45,263 nucleotides of DNA from positions 2,671,047 through 2,716,309 of the forward strand of contig CP070666.1 in NCBI GenBank assembly GCA_020351775.1, given 5' to 3'. Of the stretch, positions 24,269 through 32,995 are shown one piece after another. Within the stretch, counting starts at the first letter, position 1, and each line of letters opens with the position of its first letter. This stretch comes from Gemmatimonadota bacterium (GTDB lineage Bacteria; Gemmatimonadota; Gemmatimonadetes; Gemmatimonadales; GWC2-71-9). Made by a program: the position numbers and the translations under genes. The notes below the pieces were generated by a model. It was not told where the DNA came from. It saw nothing but the letters and a program-made list of their open reading frames with translations, and made no database searches.

Positions 24269-25941
24269 GCCGTTGCCTCAGGCCGGGCCGGAGCTTCGGT
24301 GACGGACGTCTCGGCACCGGGCAATTCCAGCGTGAATCTCGCGCCACCGCCTGCAGCATCCTCGACCCAGACCTTGCCATCGTGCAGCGCAACGAGTTCG
24401 TCGACTACTGCCAACCCGATTCCGGTCCCGGCAACGTTCTGCTTCGTATTGTGGGTCAACCGCTTGTACGGTTGCCAGATGCGCTGCCGCTCGTGCACAG
24501 GGATGCCCGGTCCCTGATCCTGCACCGAGATCTGCAGTTGTTGTCCCTTGCGGGTGGCATTGACCGTTATGGTCTGGCCCCTGGGTCCATACTTGACCGC
24601 GTTATCCAGCAGGTTCAGCAGCATCTGACTCACTGCGCCGCGATCTGCTCGAACGGTCAGTCCGTCTTCAACGCGTGCATCGATCGATACTTCCTGCGAC
24701 ACGGCTAGTGGCCCGAACGCTTCGATCACTTCGCGTACGGTCTTGTCGACGTCCAACCGCTCGATCCTGAGTCCTGCACTCATCCGTCCCGAGCGTGAGA
24801 ACCGCAGGATGTTCTCGACTAGGTGCGTCAGGCGTCGCGCCTCGCGGTTGATCACTCCCATGGAGCGAACACGTTCCGATTCGGACTGCAGCCTCCCACC
24901 ATCCAGTAACTCAGCGAACATGCGGATTTGCGCCAGCGGCGTGCGCAACTCGTGTGAGACTCCCGACACGAAGTCCTCACGCAGACGGGCCAGTTGATGC
25001 TCCCTCCGTAGCTGATACAGTGCCGCCGCACCGACCCCCAGTGTCAGCAACAGCAGCGCGAAGATCAGAGGAAGCCGCGAGCGAGGTAGGCCACCGATGA
25101 TGAGGTGATTGGCAACATCAGGCCTGACGGAGGCCTCCACGAACAGCCCCGCGTAGTCGCTGCCGATCGAGTCTCGCACTACATAGGTCGTCGGATACGC
25201 GACACTCGACTCGAACGCCGGCGTTTCGTCATGCGTGCGAACGGCCATGAAGAGCAGTGAATCGTTGGTCCCTTCACCGGCGATAGCGGGCGGCAGCAGC
25301 GGTCTCTCATTGAACCACCGCCCGAAGAGCTCTTCGTAGGCGCTCACTGTCGTGATGAAACCGAATATCGCGCGGGCAGTGCCGCTGCGATCGTAGACGA
25401 CGGAGTACGCTGTCAGCACCGGGGATTCAGAATAATCACCCGGTGGCACCGAGATGACCCCGAAGCGTACGTCACCTGATGACCGTTGGTGCGATACCAG
25501 GGCATCGGTGACGGGTTTGAGCCGGCTCGCACCGATTGGATCGGGCAGCGTAACAACGCTGCCGTCCGCGAGGTTCACTCTGAAATAGGCCAGCGGATCT
25601 CTCAGTTCACTGCACCTACAACGGAGATTCCTGACGGTATGCTGGAGCTGCGGTGCGATTACCGCCGGGGAGGGTAGCTCTCTGCTGCGTGTCCCGCGAG
25701 GAACGTCGTCAAACGCACGCCACAGCAGTCGGTCGAGGTTCTCGCGAGCAGTACGTGAGAACTCCCAGGCCGCCATGCTCGAGTAGTTGCGGAGGGCGCC
25801 GTCAACAGTCTCGCTATGCGAGCGCGCGGTGGCAATCGCGTGATATCCCAAGCCCAACGCCAACCCCAGGATCACGAGCAGAAACACCAGCATCAGCGAT
25901 CGCGATGAGGGGCGACGACGGTGTCTGGGAGCAACTCGCAT
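24265..25941 (-). CDS. Sensor histidine kinase, membrane bound
   Basis: 558-residue sensor kinase. There are two membrane helices (about 17-37 and 290-310) around a periplasmic sensor domain of about 250 residues with a Cys pair (RCRCSELRDP) at 108-110. The second helix leads straight, without a HAMP domain, into the dimerization helix with His330 (SGVSHELRTPLAQIR). The ATPase domain has an N box LLNLLDNAVKYG (441-452), a G1 box DQGPGIP and a G2 box GTGIGLAVV. It autophosphorylates on His330 and should pass phosphate to the overlapping downstream regulator. The signal is unknown. Confidence 0.95.
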   Translation of the reverse strand: MRVAPRHRRRPSSRSLMLVFLLVILGLALGLGYHAIATARSHSETVDGALRNYSSMAAWEFSRTARENLDRLLWRAFDDVPRGTRSRELPSPAVIAPQLQHTVRNLRCRCSELRDPLAYFRVNLADGSVVTLPDPIGASRLKPVTDALVSHQRSSGDVRFGVISVPPGDYSESPVLTAYSVVYDRSGTARAIFGFITTVSAYEELFGRWFNERPLLPPAIAGEGTNDSLLFMAVRTHDETPAFESSVAYPTTYVVRDSIGSDYAGLFVEASVRPDVANHLIIGGLPRSRLPLIFALLLLTLGVGAAALYQLRREHQLARLREDFVSGVSHELRTPLAQIRMFAELLDGGRLQSESERVRSMGVINREARRLTHLVENILRFSRSGRMSAGLRIERLDVDKTVREVIEAFGPLAVSQEVSIDARVEDGLTVRADRGAVSQMLLNLLDNAVKYGPRGQTITVNATRKGQQLQISVQDQGPGIPVHERQRIWQPYKRLTHNTKQNVAGTGIGLAVVDELVALHDGKVWVEDAAGGGARFTLELPGAETSVTEAPARPEATA

Positions 25942-26079
25942 TCGATAATCCGGGCAACGGGATCGATGCTATCACTGAAAGCCGCAAATGGCGGTTAATC
26001 ACCCTAACCATTACCCTGATTGCAGGCAACGAGTTTTTGTAGGAGTTGAGTCGGAGTCAAGTAAGGATCCTGTAAAGGC

Positions 26080-26172
26080 CGGTGGTCCCAACTAGCCGGC
26101 AGTCCCGCCGGTCATCCTTCGCTCCCCGCTCCCTGCTTCCCTCTCCTCGTAGATTGCACCCTGTACTCTTCC
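26080..26172 (-). repeat. Intergenic A-B composite repeat, copy 8
   Basis: Read on the minus strand, module A (GGGTGCA, GGGAAGC, AGGGAGC, GGGGAGC) runs from about 26165 to 26118. A weak B module follows at about 26110-26082. It points toward the histidine kinase start. The rest of the 240-bp gap (25942-26079) shows an AT-richer stretch around 25985-26040 that may hold the kinase promoter. Confidence 0.55.
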
Positions 26173-26181
26173 CCTATTCAA

Positions 26182-27180
26182 CTATTCAACCCACCGCGTC
26201 TCTCCGTGGGCCATGATCCAGAGCCGTTCCCGTGGCAATCCCCGCTCGAGCCAGGTAGCCTGGGCACGCTCGGGCGGTTCGGTCATGGGCTCGAACGTCA
26301 GTTTGAACGTGCCCCAATGCATCGCGACCATCGAACAGCGCTGACCCGAACCGGCTGACAATTCGACGAAACTGTCGACGGCTTCTTCAGGATTGAGGTG
26401 TACCGGTGCCATGGCCCAGCGAGGATCGTAGGATCCGATCGGCATCAAAACGAGATCGAACGGGCCCAGCCGGGAACCGATAGTGCCAAAGTCGGGGTGC
26501 CGCCCGGTGTCGCCCACGAAGTAGCAGCGGCGTTCCTCAAAGGCCGCCAGCCAGCCGCACCAGAGGCTCCGATTGCGGCGCATACCACGAGCCGAGAAAT
26601 GCTGTGCCGGTACGCAACCCAGGCGCAGTCCATCCACGTGCGTTTCGGCCCACCAATCGAGTTCAGCGATGTAACGGGCACCCAGCTGGCTCACGAACGA
26701 GGCAAGTCCCAGGGGCACTAGCCAGCGTGCCTCAGGGTGGGCAGCGACGATGCGTCGCACCGTGCGCGCATCCAAATGGTCGTAGTGGTCGTGCGAGAGC
26801 AGCACCAGGTCCACCGGAGGTAAATCGCTGAACGGGATGCCCGGTGGCATGTAGCGCCGCGGGCCCGCGAACGGCACTGGCGAGCAACGGTTGCTCCACA
26901 CTGGATCGGTGAGCACGTTCTTGCCGCCAATCTGAAGCAGAAAGGTTGCGTGACCCACCCAAGTCAGCGACACCTCGTTCGGTCTTGCCCGCGGCGCGCC
27001 GAAAGCGGGTCGCATTCTCGGGAACGAGCCGCGCGGCGTGCGGCGGATCCGAGGTCCGACGGTCCGGGTCACCACCCAGCGCAACAGCCCGGTGAAGACC
27101 CGCTGTGGAGCCAGGGGCCAGGGATTGCGGAATCCCCCCTCGGGGTCGTGATGATCAGGCGGGTTGACGGTGTCGGTCAT
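26182..27180 (-). CDS. MBL-fold hydrolase (NAPE-PLD/UlaG-like)
   Basis: 332-residue metallo-beta-lactamase-fold enzyme of the NAPE-PLD/RomA-like group. Metal-site motifs are SHDHYDHLD (His130, His132, Asp134, His135), a downstream PAQHFSARG His near 198, VGDTG near 225 and a C-terminal MHWGTFKL His. The extended basic N-terminus (RIRRTPRGSFPRMRPAFGAPR) and VGHATFLLQ strand are usual for the family. Relatives hydrolyse phosphodiester bonds in lipids or other small molecules; the substrate here is unknown. The ATG is directly preceded by a B-type repeat, with no clear ribosome-binding site. Confidence 0.92.
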   Translation of the reverse strand: MTDTVNPPDHHDPEGGFRNPWPLAPQRVFTGLLRWVVTRTVGPRIRRTPRGSFPRMRPAFGAPRARPNEVSLTWVGHATFLLQIGGKNVLTDPVWSNRCSPVPFAGPRRYMPPGIPFSDLPPVDLVLLSHDHYDHLDARTVRRIVAAHPEARWLVPLGLASFVSQLGARYIAELDWWAETHVDGLRLGCVPAQHFSARGMRRNRSLWCGWLAAFEERRCYFVGDTGRHPDFGTIGSRLGPFDLVLMPIGSYDPRWAMAPVHLNPEEAVDSFVELSAGSGQRCSMVAMHWGTFKLTFEPMTEPPERAQATWLERGLPRERLWIMAHGETRWVE

Positions 27181-27181
27181 G

Positions 27182-27365
27182 TGGCGAGCCCGGCTTGCCG
27201 GTTACCCAATCTCCCAAAGGACACGTCTTCCCGACGGGCGCGGCAGCCGATGCCCTGGCTTCCCGGCGGTCAGACCTGGAGGTCCCGTCTTCATGGCGGC
27301 CGCGTCGTCACATTCCGCTCCCTGCTCGCCGCTCACCGCACTCCACCCACACTACAAGCCCGCCT
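27182..27365 (-). repeat. Intergenic A-B composite repeat, copy 9
   Basis: Read on the minus strand, an A-like module (GAGTGCG, GTGAGCG, GCGAGCA, GGGAGCG) at about 27345-27315 precedes a long B module down to 27185 with units CCGCCATG, CCGGGAAG, CCAGGGCA and TCGGGAAG. The B end (CCGGCAAG, CCGGGCTC) abuts the ATG of the MBL-fold hydrolase at 27180. Confidence 0.6.
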
Positions 27366-27416
27366 CATGCATTGGGGCGGGCCGGATGCCGTCGCATCGT
27401 CACGATCGATGATCTC

Positions 27417-28058
27417 TCAGGCCCCAGAAACCGTCTCCAGATAGAGCACGATGCGCGAGTACTGTTCCGGCGTGAGGGTCCTGCCCTGGATCTCCTGCAT
27501 ATGGTCCATCATACGCCGCACCACGGCAACCCAGTCTTCGGACGAATGCACGGCCGGGTCCGGTAGCTCGTGGCACGAACTGCACGTAGCCGCGAAGAAG
27601 TCACGGCCGGGTGCGGCCGGAAGTGAGGCCGTGACTCGGAGTGCGTTGTCGACCAAGTACTGCAGCATGACCTGTCGCTCGCCGGCGCTGGGCAGCGGTA
27701 GCTGAAAGGAATCTTGGAGCCGCTCCAGGCGGAGCCACATCCTGCGGATGTAGCGCGGCCAATCAGTGGCCGAATGCGACCCAGGCGATGCCAGGCTGTG
27801 GCAGGCTACGCAATATTGAGTCACCAGCCGCGCGCCCTCGGAGCCGGGCTCGGGCAGATCCGCAGGCGTGAGACCAGCCGGCGGCAGCGCCACCTTGACA
27901 GAGGCTAGCAGCAGGGCATCGCCCGGGGGGAGCTCACCGAGCTGCTCACCACCCTGTGCTGCCGGCGCAGGCTCCTGGCACCCTAGCAGCAAACCCATGG
28001 CGACGGGCACAAGTAGTAGCGTGGATTTCCTGAGCGACGACACTGGAACGTATGCCAT
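27417..28058 (-). CDS. Diheme cytochrome c lipoprotein
   Basis: 213-residue exported electron carrier. The lipoprotein signal ends LLLGC (Cys27), followed by a Pro/Ala-rich linker. Two c-type heme sites are present: CVACH (residues 83-87) and CSSCH (159-163). Each is in a small helical domain, with RRMWLRL and RRMMDHMQ segments likely supplying axial Met ligands. Starting at ATG 28058 gives a proper signal; the longer frame to 28295 merely translates repeat DNA. It would sit in the periplasm or on the outer membrane as an electron shuttle. No oxidase or dehydrogenase partner is nearby. Confidence 0.9.
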   Translation of the reverse strand: MAYVPVSSLRKSTLLLVPVAMGLLLGCQEPAPAAQGGEQLGELPPGDALLLASVKVALPPAGLTPADLPEPGSEGARLVTQYCVACHSLASPGSHSATDWPRYIRRMWLRLERLQDSFQLPLPSAGERQVMLQYLVDNALRVTASLPAAPGRDFFAATCSSCHELPDPAVHSSEDWVAVVRRMMDHMQEIQGRTLTPEQYSRIVLYLETVSGA

Positions 28059-28139
28059 TCGTATCTCTGAGTTTGCGACGGGTTCAGGGCTGAAGTGGTC
28101 CCTAAGAAACGGCCTACTCTGGGCGAATGTCAAGTGTGA

Positions 28140-28275
28140 AAGTACAGTGCGAAATGAGTCGCAGCGGCCACGGCTTCCCGGCGGTCGCGCCGTTCTGGTG
28201 GACCCGTCAGTCGACCTCCGCTCCCGGTCCTCAGCACTCTGCACTCTGCACTCCGCTCCCCGCTCCCCCCATATC
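28140..28275 (-). repeat. Intergenic A-B composite repeat, copy 10
   Basis: Read on the minus strand, module A (GGGAGCG, GGGAGCG, GAGTGCA, GAGTGCA, GAGTGCT) runs from about 28268 to 28228. A B module (GACGGGTC, CACCAGAA, CGGCGCGA, CCGCCGGG, AAGCCGTG) runs down to about 28160. It points toward the cytochrome c start at 28058. Confidence 0.65.
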
Positions 28276-28366
28276 CCGAAAGTGACGTAACACACTGAAT
28301 GCCATTGCCTTCACCGGCTATTTGACAGGTACCGCAGGAACGTTCCACGATATCAGGGAGCTGGTC

Positions 28367-29095
28367 ATGGATAAGCTCGGCGCTGTTGTGGGTGGTGCTG
28401 TAGCCGGCACAATTGGTGCGCTCATCTGGGCGGGTATCGCCTACTTCACGGGTTACGAGTTGGGCTGGATCGCTTGGGCGGTCGGTGGAATGGTCGGGTT
28501 CGGCGTGCTGGTGGGCAGTGCAAGAGAGAGGACAAACTCTGCTGGCGTTATCGCAGTAGTGGTTGCCATGGCAGCGCTACTTGGCGGCAAATACATGACC
28601 GTTCATCTGCTGCTTGGCGACGACTCACAGATCACTGAGGCGTTCGTCTCGGGGCTCCAAGACGATGAGTTGGTCATATCGTACCTCGCCGACGATGTGG
28701 CTGCCCAGTTCGCTGACGAGGGGAAGCCCGTCGACTGGCCGGTTGGTGTCGATCCATCGCAGGCTACCACTCAGGTCGAGTACCCGCCCGATGTCTGGGC
28801 CGTGGCTCAGGGACGCTGGGATGCCATGTCGCATACGGAGCGCGAGCAGTTCCGGGCCGAACTGGAGACGATGGTCAGCGCCAACGTGACCGAGGCCATG
28901 GAGGCGATCCGTGGTGAACTCACCCAGGTCGGCTTCATAGGGAGTTTCGGCGCCCTGGACTTGATCTTCTTTGGGCTGGCGGTTGTGACGGCCTACAAGG
29001 TGGCTGCCGGTTCTGCTCCGGAACGGCGAGAGGAGCAGGCAGAGTTGGCAGGGGCGACGGCGCCAGAGGCCAGGGCTCGCGGAAAAGTCGCTTAG
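28367..29095 (+). CDS. Polytopic membrane protein of unknown function
   Basis: 242 residues, no recognised family. Three N-terminal membrane helices (about 5-27, 32-50 and 58-80) are glycine rich (AVVGGAVAGTIGALIWAG). A soluble, acidic helical region follows (about 85-190, including EREQFRAELETMVSANVTEAMEAI), then one C-terminal helix (about 193-213) and a charged Ala/Glu tail. GGGAG at 28356-28360 lies 6 nt before ATG 28367, which is why the upstream in-frame ATG at 28322 was not used. Its stop overlaps the GTG of the following small membrane protein (TAGTG), so the two are coupled and may form a complex. Confidence 0.75.
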   Translation: MDKLGAVVGGAVAGTIGALIWAGIAYFTGYELGWIAWAVGGMVGFGVLVGSARERTNSAGVIAVVVAMAALLGGKYMTVHLLLGDDSQITEAFVSGLQDDELVISYLADDVAAQFADEGKPVDWPVGVDPSQATTQVEYPPDVWAVAQGRWDAMSHTEREQFRAELETMVSANVTEAMEAIRGELTQVGFIGSFGALDLIFFGLAVVTAYKVAAGSAPERREEQAELAGATAPEARARGKVA

Positions 29096-29331
29096 TGACA
29101 GTCAAGCTGTTGCGCTGGTTTGCCGAAGCCTGGGTGCTGGCGTTCCTGGCACTATTGCTGCTTTCAGCCGGTCGCCAGGTATTCTTCGTCGCTCCCAGCG
29201 TAGGGCAGGGATTGAGCGACGTGCAGTCGTGGTTCGATCCGTACAGCGTGTGGACCTACGTGACGCCTCTGGTTGCAGTGTCGCCGGCCATCGCCGCGTT
29301 CTACATGGCGCACCGCGTGAGCCGCAGATGA
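29095..29331 (+). CDS. Small two-helix membrane protein
   Basis: 78 residues with two membrane helices (about 10-30 and 52-72) joined by a short extracytoplasmic loop with SVGQGLSDVQSWFDPYS, and a basic C-terminus (HRVSRR). It starts at GTG 29095, overlapping the previous stop by one base, which strongly supports it as a real, coupled gene despite its size. No family is recognised. It probably works with the polytopic protein upstream. Confidence 0.7.
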   Translation: MTVKLLRWFAEAWVLAFLALLLLSAGRQVFFVAPSVGQGLSDVQSWFDPYSVWTYVTPLVAVSPAIAAFYMAHRVSRR

Positions 29332-29334
29332 CGG

Positions 29335-29475
29335 TGACGGGAGCGGATCAACGCAGATAGGTTGACCCGCTCCGCTCCCCGCTGCCTGCTCCCCATTGTC
29401 CGCTCCCCGCTCCTCACAGACTGCACTGCAACCCGCGCTCTGCAACCGTCAATCTGCAATCAGCAATCGGTGCTC
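29335..29475 (-). repeat. A-type intergenic repeat, copy 11
   Basis: Read on the minus strand, it is almost entirely module A, with 7-bp units drifting from AGATTGC and GAGTGCA types to GGGAGCG and GGGAGCA types. No clear B module is present. It is oriented opposite to the plus-strand genes around it. Confidence 0.55.
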
Positions 29476-29552
29476 TGTCGCTATCTTTATTCCCGAGCAG
29501 AAGTCTCAACTGAACACGAGGTCTTTCTTGCATCTGTGAGGTGGGAGGATCG

Positions 29553-29858
29553 ATGCCGGTCAAGCCGAGTCAACAGGAAGAGGAATACTACGCGCGCTTG
29601 GAGTTCGAGAGACGCAAGAAGCTCGAAGCAGAGCGACAGGCGAAGCTGGAGGCGGAGGAACGCGACAGACTGAAGCAATTGCATTACATGCACTGCCCCA
29701 AGTGTGGCATGGAGCTGATTGCGATCGACTATCGGGGGGTCGAGGTCGACAAGTGCTCGGCATGTGAGGGCGTTTGGCTGGATGCTGGGGAGCTCGAGCA
29801 GATAGCTGGCATGGAGAAGGGCAGCCTGGACAAGTGGTTCATCGTGTTCAGGCGGTAG
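29553..29858 (+). CDS. TFIIB-type zinc-finger small protein
   Basis: 101-residue cytoplasmic protein. A highly charged helical N-terminus (about 5-45, FERRKKLEAERQAKLEAEE) precedes a four-cysteine zinc ribbon of the zf-TFIIB type: CPKCGMEL, then CSACEGVWLDAGELEQI (about residues 49-82). GGAGG at 29544-29548 lies 4 nt before ATG 29553, better than the GTG at 29541. The domain is common in small bacterial proteins; binding partner unknown. Confidence 0.85.
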   Translation: MPVKPSQQEEEYYARLEFERRKKLEAERQAKLEAEERDRLKQLHYMHCPKCGMELIAIDYRGVEVDKCSACEGVWLDAGELEQIAGMEKGSLDKWFIVFRR

Positions 29859-30064
29859 CACCGATCTCGATGGTGCCGGTCCTATACAAATGAAAGTCCG
29901 CAACGTTAACGAGCGCACCGTGAACGCTCCGGCAGCACCTGCTGCAGGATTGTCTGGAAAGCTTGGCTTCGCCGCACGACCGCCGTGGTGTTCGTCCGGG
30001 GAAACGGAGCCGTCGCGCTTGAGGCGCGAGCCCCGAGGGCCAACCGGACGAGCTGGACCCAGCC
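29859..30064. other. Gap between convergent genes, nothing convincing
   Basis: The 206-bp gap between the zinc-finger gene and the convergent pyruvate-kinase-like gene shows only a small hairpin (TCGCGC at 30013-30018 with GCGCGA at 30024-30029). There is no T-rich terminator and no repeat module. A plus-strand frame from 29890 runs antisense into the next gene and is not supported. Confidence 0.5.
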
Positions 30065-31969
30065 CTATTGGCGTTTCTTGGTTGACTTACCTTTGGCCGG
30101 AATGGGCCAGGTATAGCTGAACTTGGTCCAATCCTCCGTGAGATCGAGTGAGGGCAGAGCCGGGGCCTTGTCCTCCTGATATGGCTCCATGGACCTCATG
30201 ATCTCATCGAGAAAACGGATCGTCTCGAGAATGTGCGGCCCCTTGTTGAGCATCACGCAGTCCGCGCTTTCGGCCATCATGAGATCGGTGATCTCGGCCC
30301 TGGAGGGCATACCCTTCTTCGCCAAGGTCTCCAACACCTGGGTGGCCCAGACCAGCGGAATGTGTGCGGCCTGGCAGATGCGCATGATCTCGTGTTGCAC
30401 CTGAGCCAGCCGCTTCCAACCCGCCTCCACGGCCAGGTCGCCGCGCGCCAGCATGACCCCGATGGGAAAACACTTCATGGCACGCAAAAGGATCTCGGGC
30501 AGACGGTGGAAGCCGCCCATCGTCTCGATCTTTAGGATTATGCCGATCTCTTCTGCGCCCAACCTTTCCAGCTCGGACAACAGGTCGTCAACATCCTCCG
30601 GCCGGTTTACGAACGAGAAGTTCACGATGTCGGCGTGCTGTGCCACGAACTCCAGATCCCGTTTGTCCTTCTGAGTCAGACCACTGATGGCTAGTGAGGT
30701 GCGTGGCAGGTTGATTCCCTTGTCGGACCGTATCTTGGCAGCGCCACCGCGTGCGTAAGTGATGCGGATCGTGAGCTGGTCGTCACCCACTGTCTCCACG
30801 ACACCGTCGATGCGCCCATCATCGAATGAGATCGGGTCACCGACGGCGACCTGGCTCAGCACTTCTGGCAGAGTGCACGAGATGAAGGCGGGTTTGACCA
30901 GGCTACCCTGCGCGTCCAGCTCGGCCGGCGCCCCGGGTTGCGTGTCACTGGTCAGAATCAGTGTGTCTCCTTCACTCACCACGATTGCCTCTGCAACCGC
31001 CGTGAGGCTCCCCACCACCGCGTGGCCGTCGTCCGGCGTGAGTCCATCGTCCTGGATCCGCAACGATGTCCCGGTGGTGACATAAGCCGACGTGTCGCAC
31101 ATCGCCCAGGCCCCGTCGCGCTCCATGGCACTCACCGTGAGCTCGCAGTTCTTGTGGCGGGCGTCGCGCAACGATATGACGCTTCCTACCTGCAACCGCT
31201 GGCACCATTCCTGGGGAACCGGCAGGAAGCTGTGTCCATCTGCGAGCCCTGCGTGCGGGTCGCTTGGCCCCAACCATACCTTGGGGTAGCGAACGATGCG
31301 GCCCAGTAGATCGCGATCAGGCCGCAGCCGGGTGACCTTGGGTCCCGGCTGCAGTGCTCCGGTCCGGATCTTGGGGCCGCCCAGGTCCATGGCAACGCGG
31401 CAGTTGCGGCCCGTCTTCGTTCTGGCCCGTCCGATATTCTCGATCATCTGCGCCCAAACCTGCGGTCCATCGTGGGCACAGTTGATCCGCGCGGCGTTCA
31501 TTCCCGCCGTCACCAACTGATACACGAACTCACTGTCGGCTGCCGCTTCCGTTGGCATGGTCACCATTATCCGGATGGCCGCACCCTTCATCTTCTTGCC
31601 GAGCAGCCGCGTCGTGTTCTTCTTGACCTGCTTCTCACCCTTCTTGATGGAGACGACCGCCTTGCGGCTCCGCGCCGGTTTGCCGCTGAGTGCCCTGAGG
31701 ATGGCTCGCACCGCCAACAGGCTGGCTTGAACGTGACCCTCTATGCCTTCCAGCCGCGACACACCCAACATGCCCAGTCGGCGCTGCAGCTCGCGGATGT
31801 CGTGACTCCTGAGCGCTAGGTAGTGCACCAGGTTGGCTGCGGCTTTCCTGTTCTTGGGATGCGCTTGCTCGAGGAACGGCCGGTATTGCTCCTCCAGCTC
31901 GTCGGCACTGGAACGTATCCGGTCGAGTTCCGCGATCAGCTCCTGGAGTTCCGTATTGGAGAGTTTCAT
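30065..31969 (-). CDS. Divergent pyruvate-kinase-like enzyme with N-terminal helical extension
   Basis: 634 residues. The first 110 or so are helical and basic, unrelated to ordinary pyruvate kinase. The barrel then follows with MPTEAAADSEFVYQLVTAGMNAARINC halves at the first strand, MDLGGPKIRTG (metal/ADP region), KGINLPRTSLAISGLTQKD, ILKIETMGGF (catalytic Lys and Glu), MLARGDLAVE and WATQVLETLAKKGMPSRAEITD. These match the PK active site closely, but the usual SGETA is replaced by NKGPH. The B region is about 200 residues, much larger than usual. The C-terminal regulatory domain is missing: the protein ends soon after the barrel. It may transfer phosphate between PEP and ADP or another acceptor. 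Start ATG 31969 is preferred over the upstream 32038. Confidence 0.85.
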   Translation of the reverse strand: MKLSNTELQELIAELDRIRSSADELEEQYRPFLEQAHPKNRKAAANLVHYLALRSHDIRELQRRLGMLGVSRLEGIEGHVQASLLAVRAILRALSGKPARSRKAVVSIKKGEKQVKKNTTRLLGKKMKGAAIRIMVTMPTEAAADSEFVYQLVTAGMNAARINCAHDGPQVWAQMIENIGRARTKTGRNCRVAMDLGGPKIRTGALQPGPKVTRLRPDRDLLGRIVRYPKVWLGPSDPHAGLADGHSFLPVPQEWCQRLQVGSVISLRDARHKNCELTVSAMERDGAWAMCDTSAYVTTGTSLRIQDDGLTPDDGHAVVGSLTAVAEAIVVSEGDTLILTSDTQPGAPAELDAQGSLVKPAFISCTLPEVLSQVAVGDPISFDDGRIDGVVETVGDDQLTIRITYARGGAAKIRSDKGINLPRTSLAISGLTQKDKRDLEFVAQHADIVNFSFVNRPEDVDDLLSELERLGAEEIGIILKIETMGGFHRLPEILLRAMKCFPIGVMLARGDLAVEAGWKRLAQVQHEIMRICQAAHIPLVWATQVLETLAKKGMPSRAEITDLMMAESADCVMLNKGPHILETIRFLDEIMRSMEPYQEDKAPALPSLDLTEDWTKFSYTWPIPAKGKSTKKRQ

Positions 31970-32068
31970 GTGCCTGCAACTCCGGGTGCTCCCTACCGGC
32001 TGGTCCCACTCGGGATCGATTCCGCGCCGCAAGACCAATCCGGGGGCCGCACCCCCTTCGCCGGCGGA

Positions 32069-32371
32069 CTAACTCTTCTTGCGCGCCCGCTTGGTAGTCT
32101 TCTTGGCCGTCTTCTTCTTGGTCTTACCAGTAGTCGCGGCCTTCTTGACCGAAGCCTTGCCTGATGCCGCCCGCTTGGCGGTGGTCCTGCCGGCAGATCG
32201 CTTCGCTGACTTGCGCTCGACCTTAGCCGCCGCGACCTCGAGTCCGGAGATTCCTCCGCTGACTGTCGATTCGGCTTCCAGCCAGTTTTGCAGGGCCCGA
32301 TCGGGCGGCCGTCCTTCACGCTCCCAGATGTAGTATGCCAGCTGGCGGATCATCTCGATTTTCTCGTTCAT
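32069..32371 (-). CDS. DUF2934 protein with histone-H1-like basic tail
   Basis: 100 residues. The N-terminus (1-35) is a DUF2934 domain: helix MIRQLAYYIWEREGRPPD then QNWLEAES. The C-terminal half is a Lys/Ala/Thr/Arg-rich low-complexity tail (KKAATTGKTKKKTAKKTTKR), as in bacterial H1-like proteins, suited to nucleic acid or polyanion binding. DUF2934 proteins often have such tails; function unknown. Start ATG 32371 is preceded by GTAGGAGG. It sits 99 bp upstream of the pyruvate-kinase-like gene on the same strand and may share its transcript. Confidence 0.85.
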   Translation of the reverse strand: MNEKIEMIRQLAYYIWEREGRPPDRALQNWLEAESTVSGGISGLEVAAAKVERKSAKRSAGRTTAKRAASGKASVKKAATTGKTKKKTAKKTTKRARKKS

Positions 32372-32658
32372 GGTGCTACCTCCTACAGGCGAAGAATACT
32401 GACCGGGGGCGGCGCATCCGACTGCTGTTGCCCCGTCCATGCAAAGATAAGCGCGGCAATCTGCCGCCGCATCATGACGAGGCGGTCACGGCCGGGTATA
32501 GCCTTGGTCACGAGCCTTATTGTGACACCCGGTGGCTGCAATGGTTCCGTCTGCGGCATCGCCGCGCTAGGGCGTCGGTCAGGGGCTGGCCGAACGGCAG
32601 CGCCGGTCGGTAGGTTTGAATTAGGCCGACGAGCCTCGCCCCAGGATGCCCCAGGAAG

Positions 32659-32913
32659 ATGATGCGCATCCCAACCACCCTGTGCCTGAATTGCGGTAAG
32701 GAATACGCCAGTGATGCTCCGGCGTGTCCCTACTGTGAGTTTGTTCCCTGGCGCGGGCGGCCCAAGCCGCTTCGCAGAAGGCTGTTCGTGGCGCTCGGGG
32801 TCGTCGTGTCGGGGCTGCTCGGCCTCTGGATCGATCCCATCGTCTTTGCGCTGTGTCTCATAGGCACTATGGTGCTGGCCAACAAGATCTGGGGTGGCGG
32901 CCGCGAAGTGTAA
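32659..32913 (+). CDS. Small zinc-ribbon membrane protein
   Basis: 84 residues. A four-cysteine ribbon (CLNCGKEYASDAPACPYC, residues 9-26) is followed by a basic stretch and two closely spaced membrane helices (about 42-58 and 60-76). Two ATGs, 32659 and 32662, overlap the AGGAAG purine stretch, so the exact start is uncertain. It may sense metal or redox state at the membrane, or stabilise a partner; no family is named with confidence. Confidence 0.7.
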   Translation: MMRIPTTLCLNCGKEYASDAPACPYCEFVPWRGRPKPLRRRLFVALGVVVSGLLGLWIDPIVFALCLIGTMVLANKIWGGGREV

Positions 32914-32935
32914 CGTTGGGTGGGGCACCTGGCGG

Positions 32936-32967
32936 TTGACGTTTTCCTGACACAGCCGGACTACAAT
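32936..32967 (+). promoter_or_regulatory. Possible promoter
   Basis: TTGACG at 32936-32941 and TACAAT at 32962-32967 are 20 bp apart and lie 29 bp before the next start codon. Both hexamers are good matches but the spacing is longer than the sigma70 optimum. The TTGACG plus long spacer also appears before the PP2C gene. Confidence 0.4.
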
Positions 32968-32995
32968 GACGGCGCAGCTCCGCAAGGAGGCAATC

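Noticed and set aside
28059-28295. N-terminal extension of the cytochrome c gene
   Set aside because: The added residues translate the intergenic repeat, and the lipoprotein signal begins at 28058.
29890-30120. 76-codon plus-strand frame between convergent genes
   Set aside because: It overlaps the 3' end of the pyruvate-kinase-like gene antisense and has no protein-like features.
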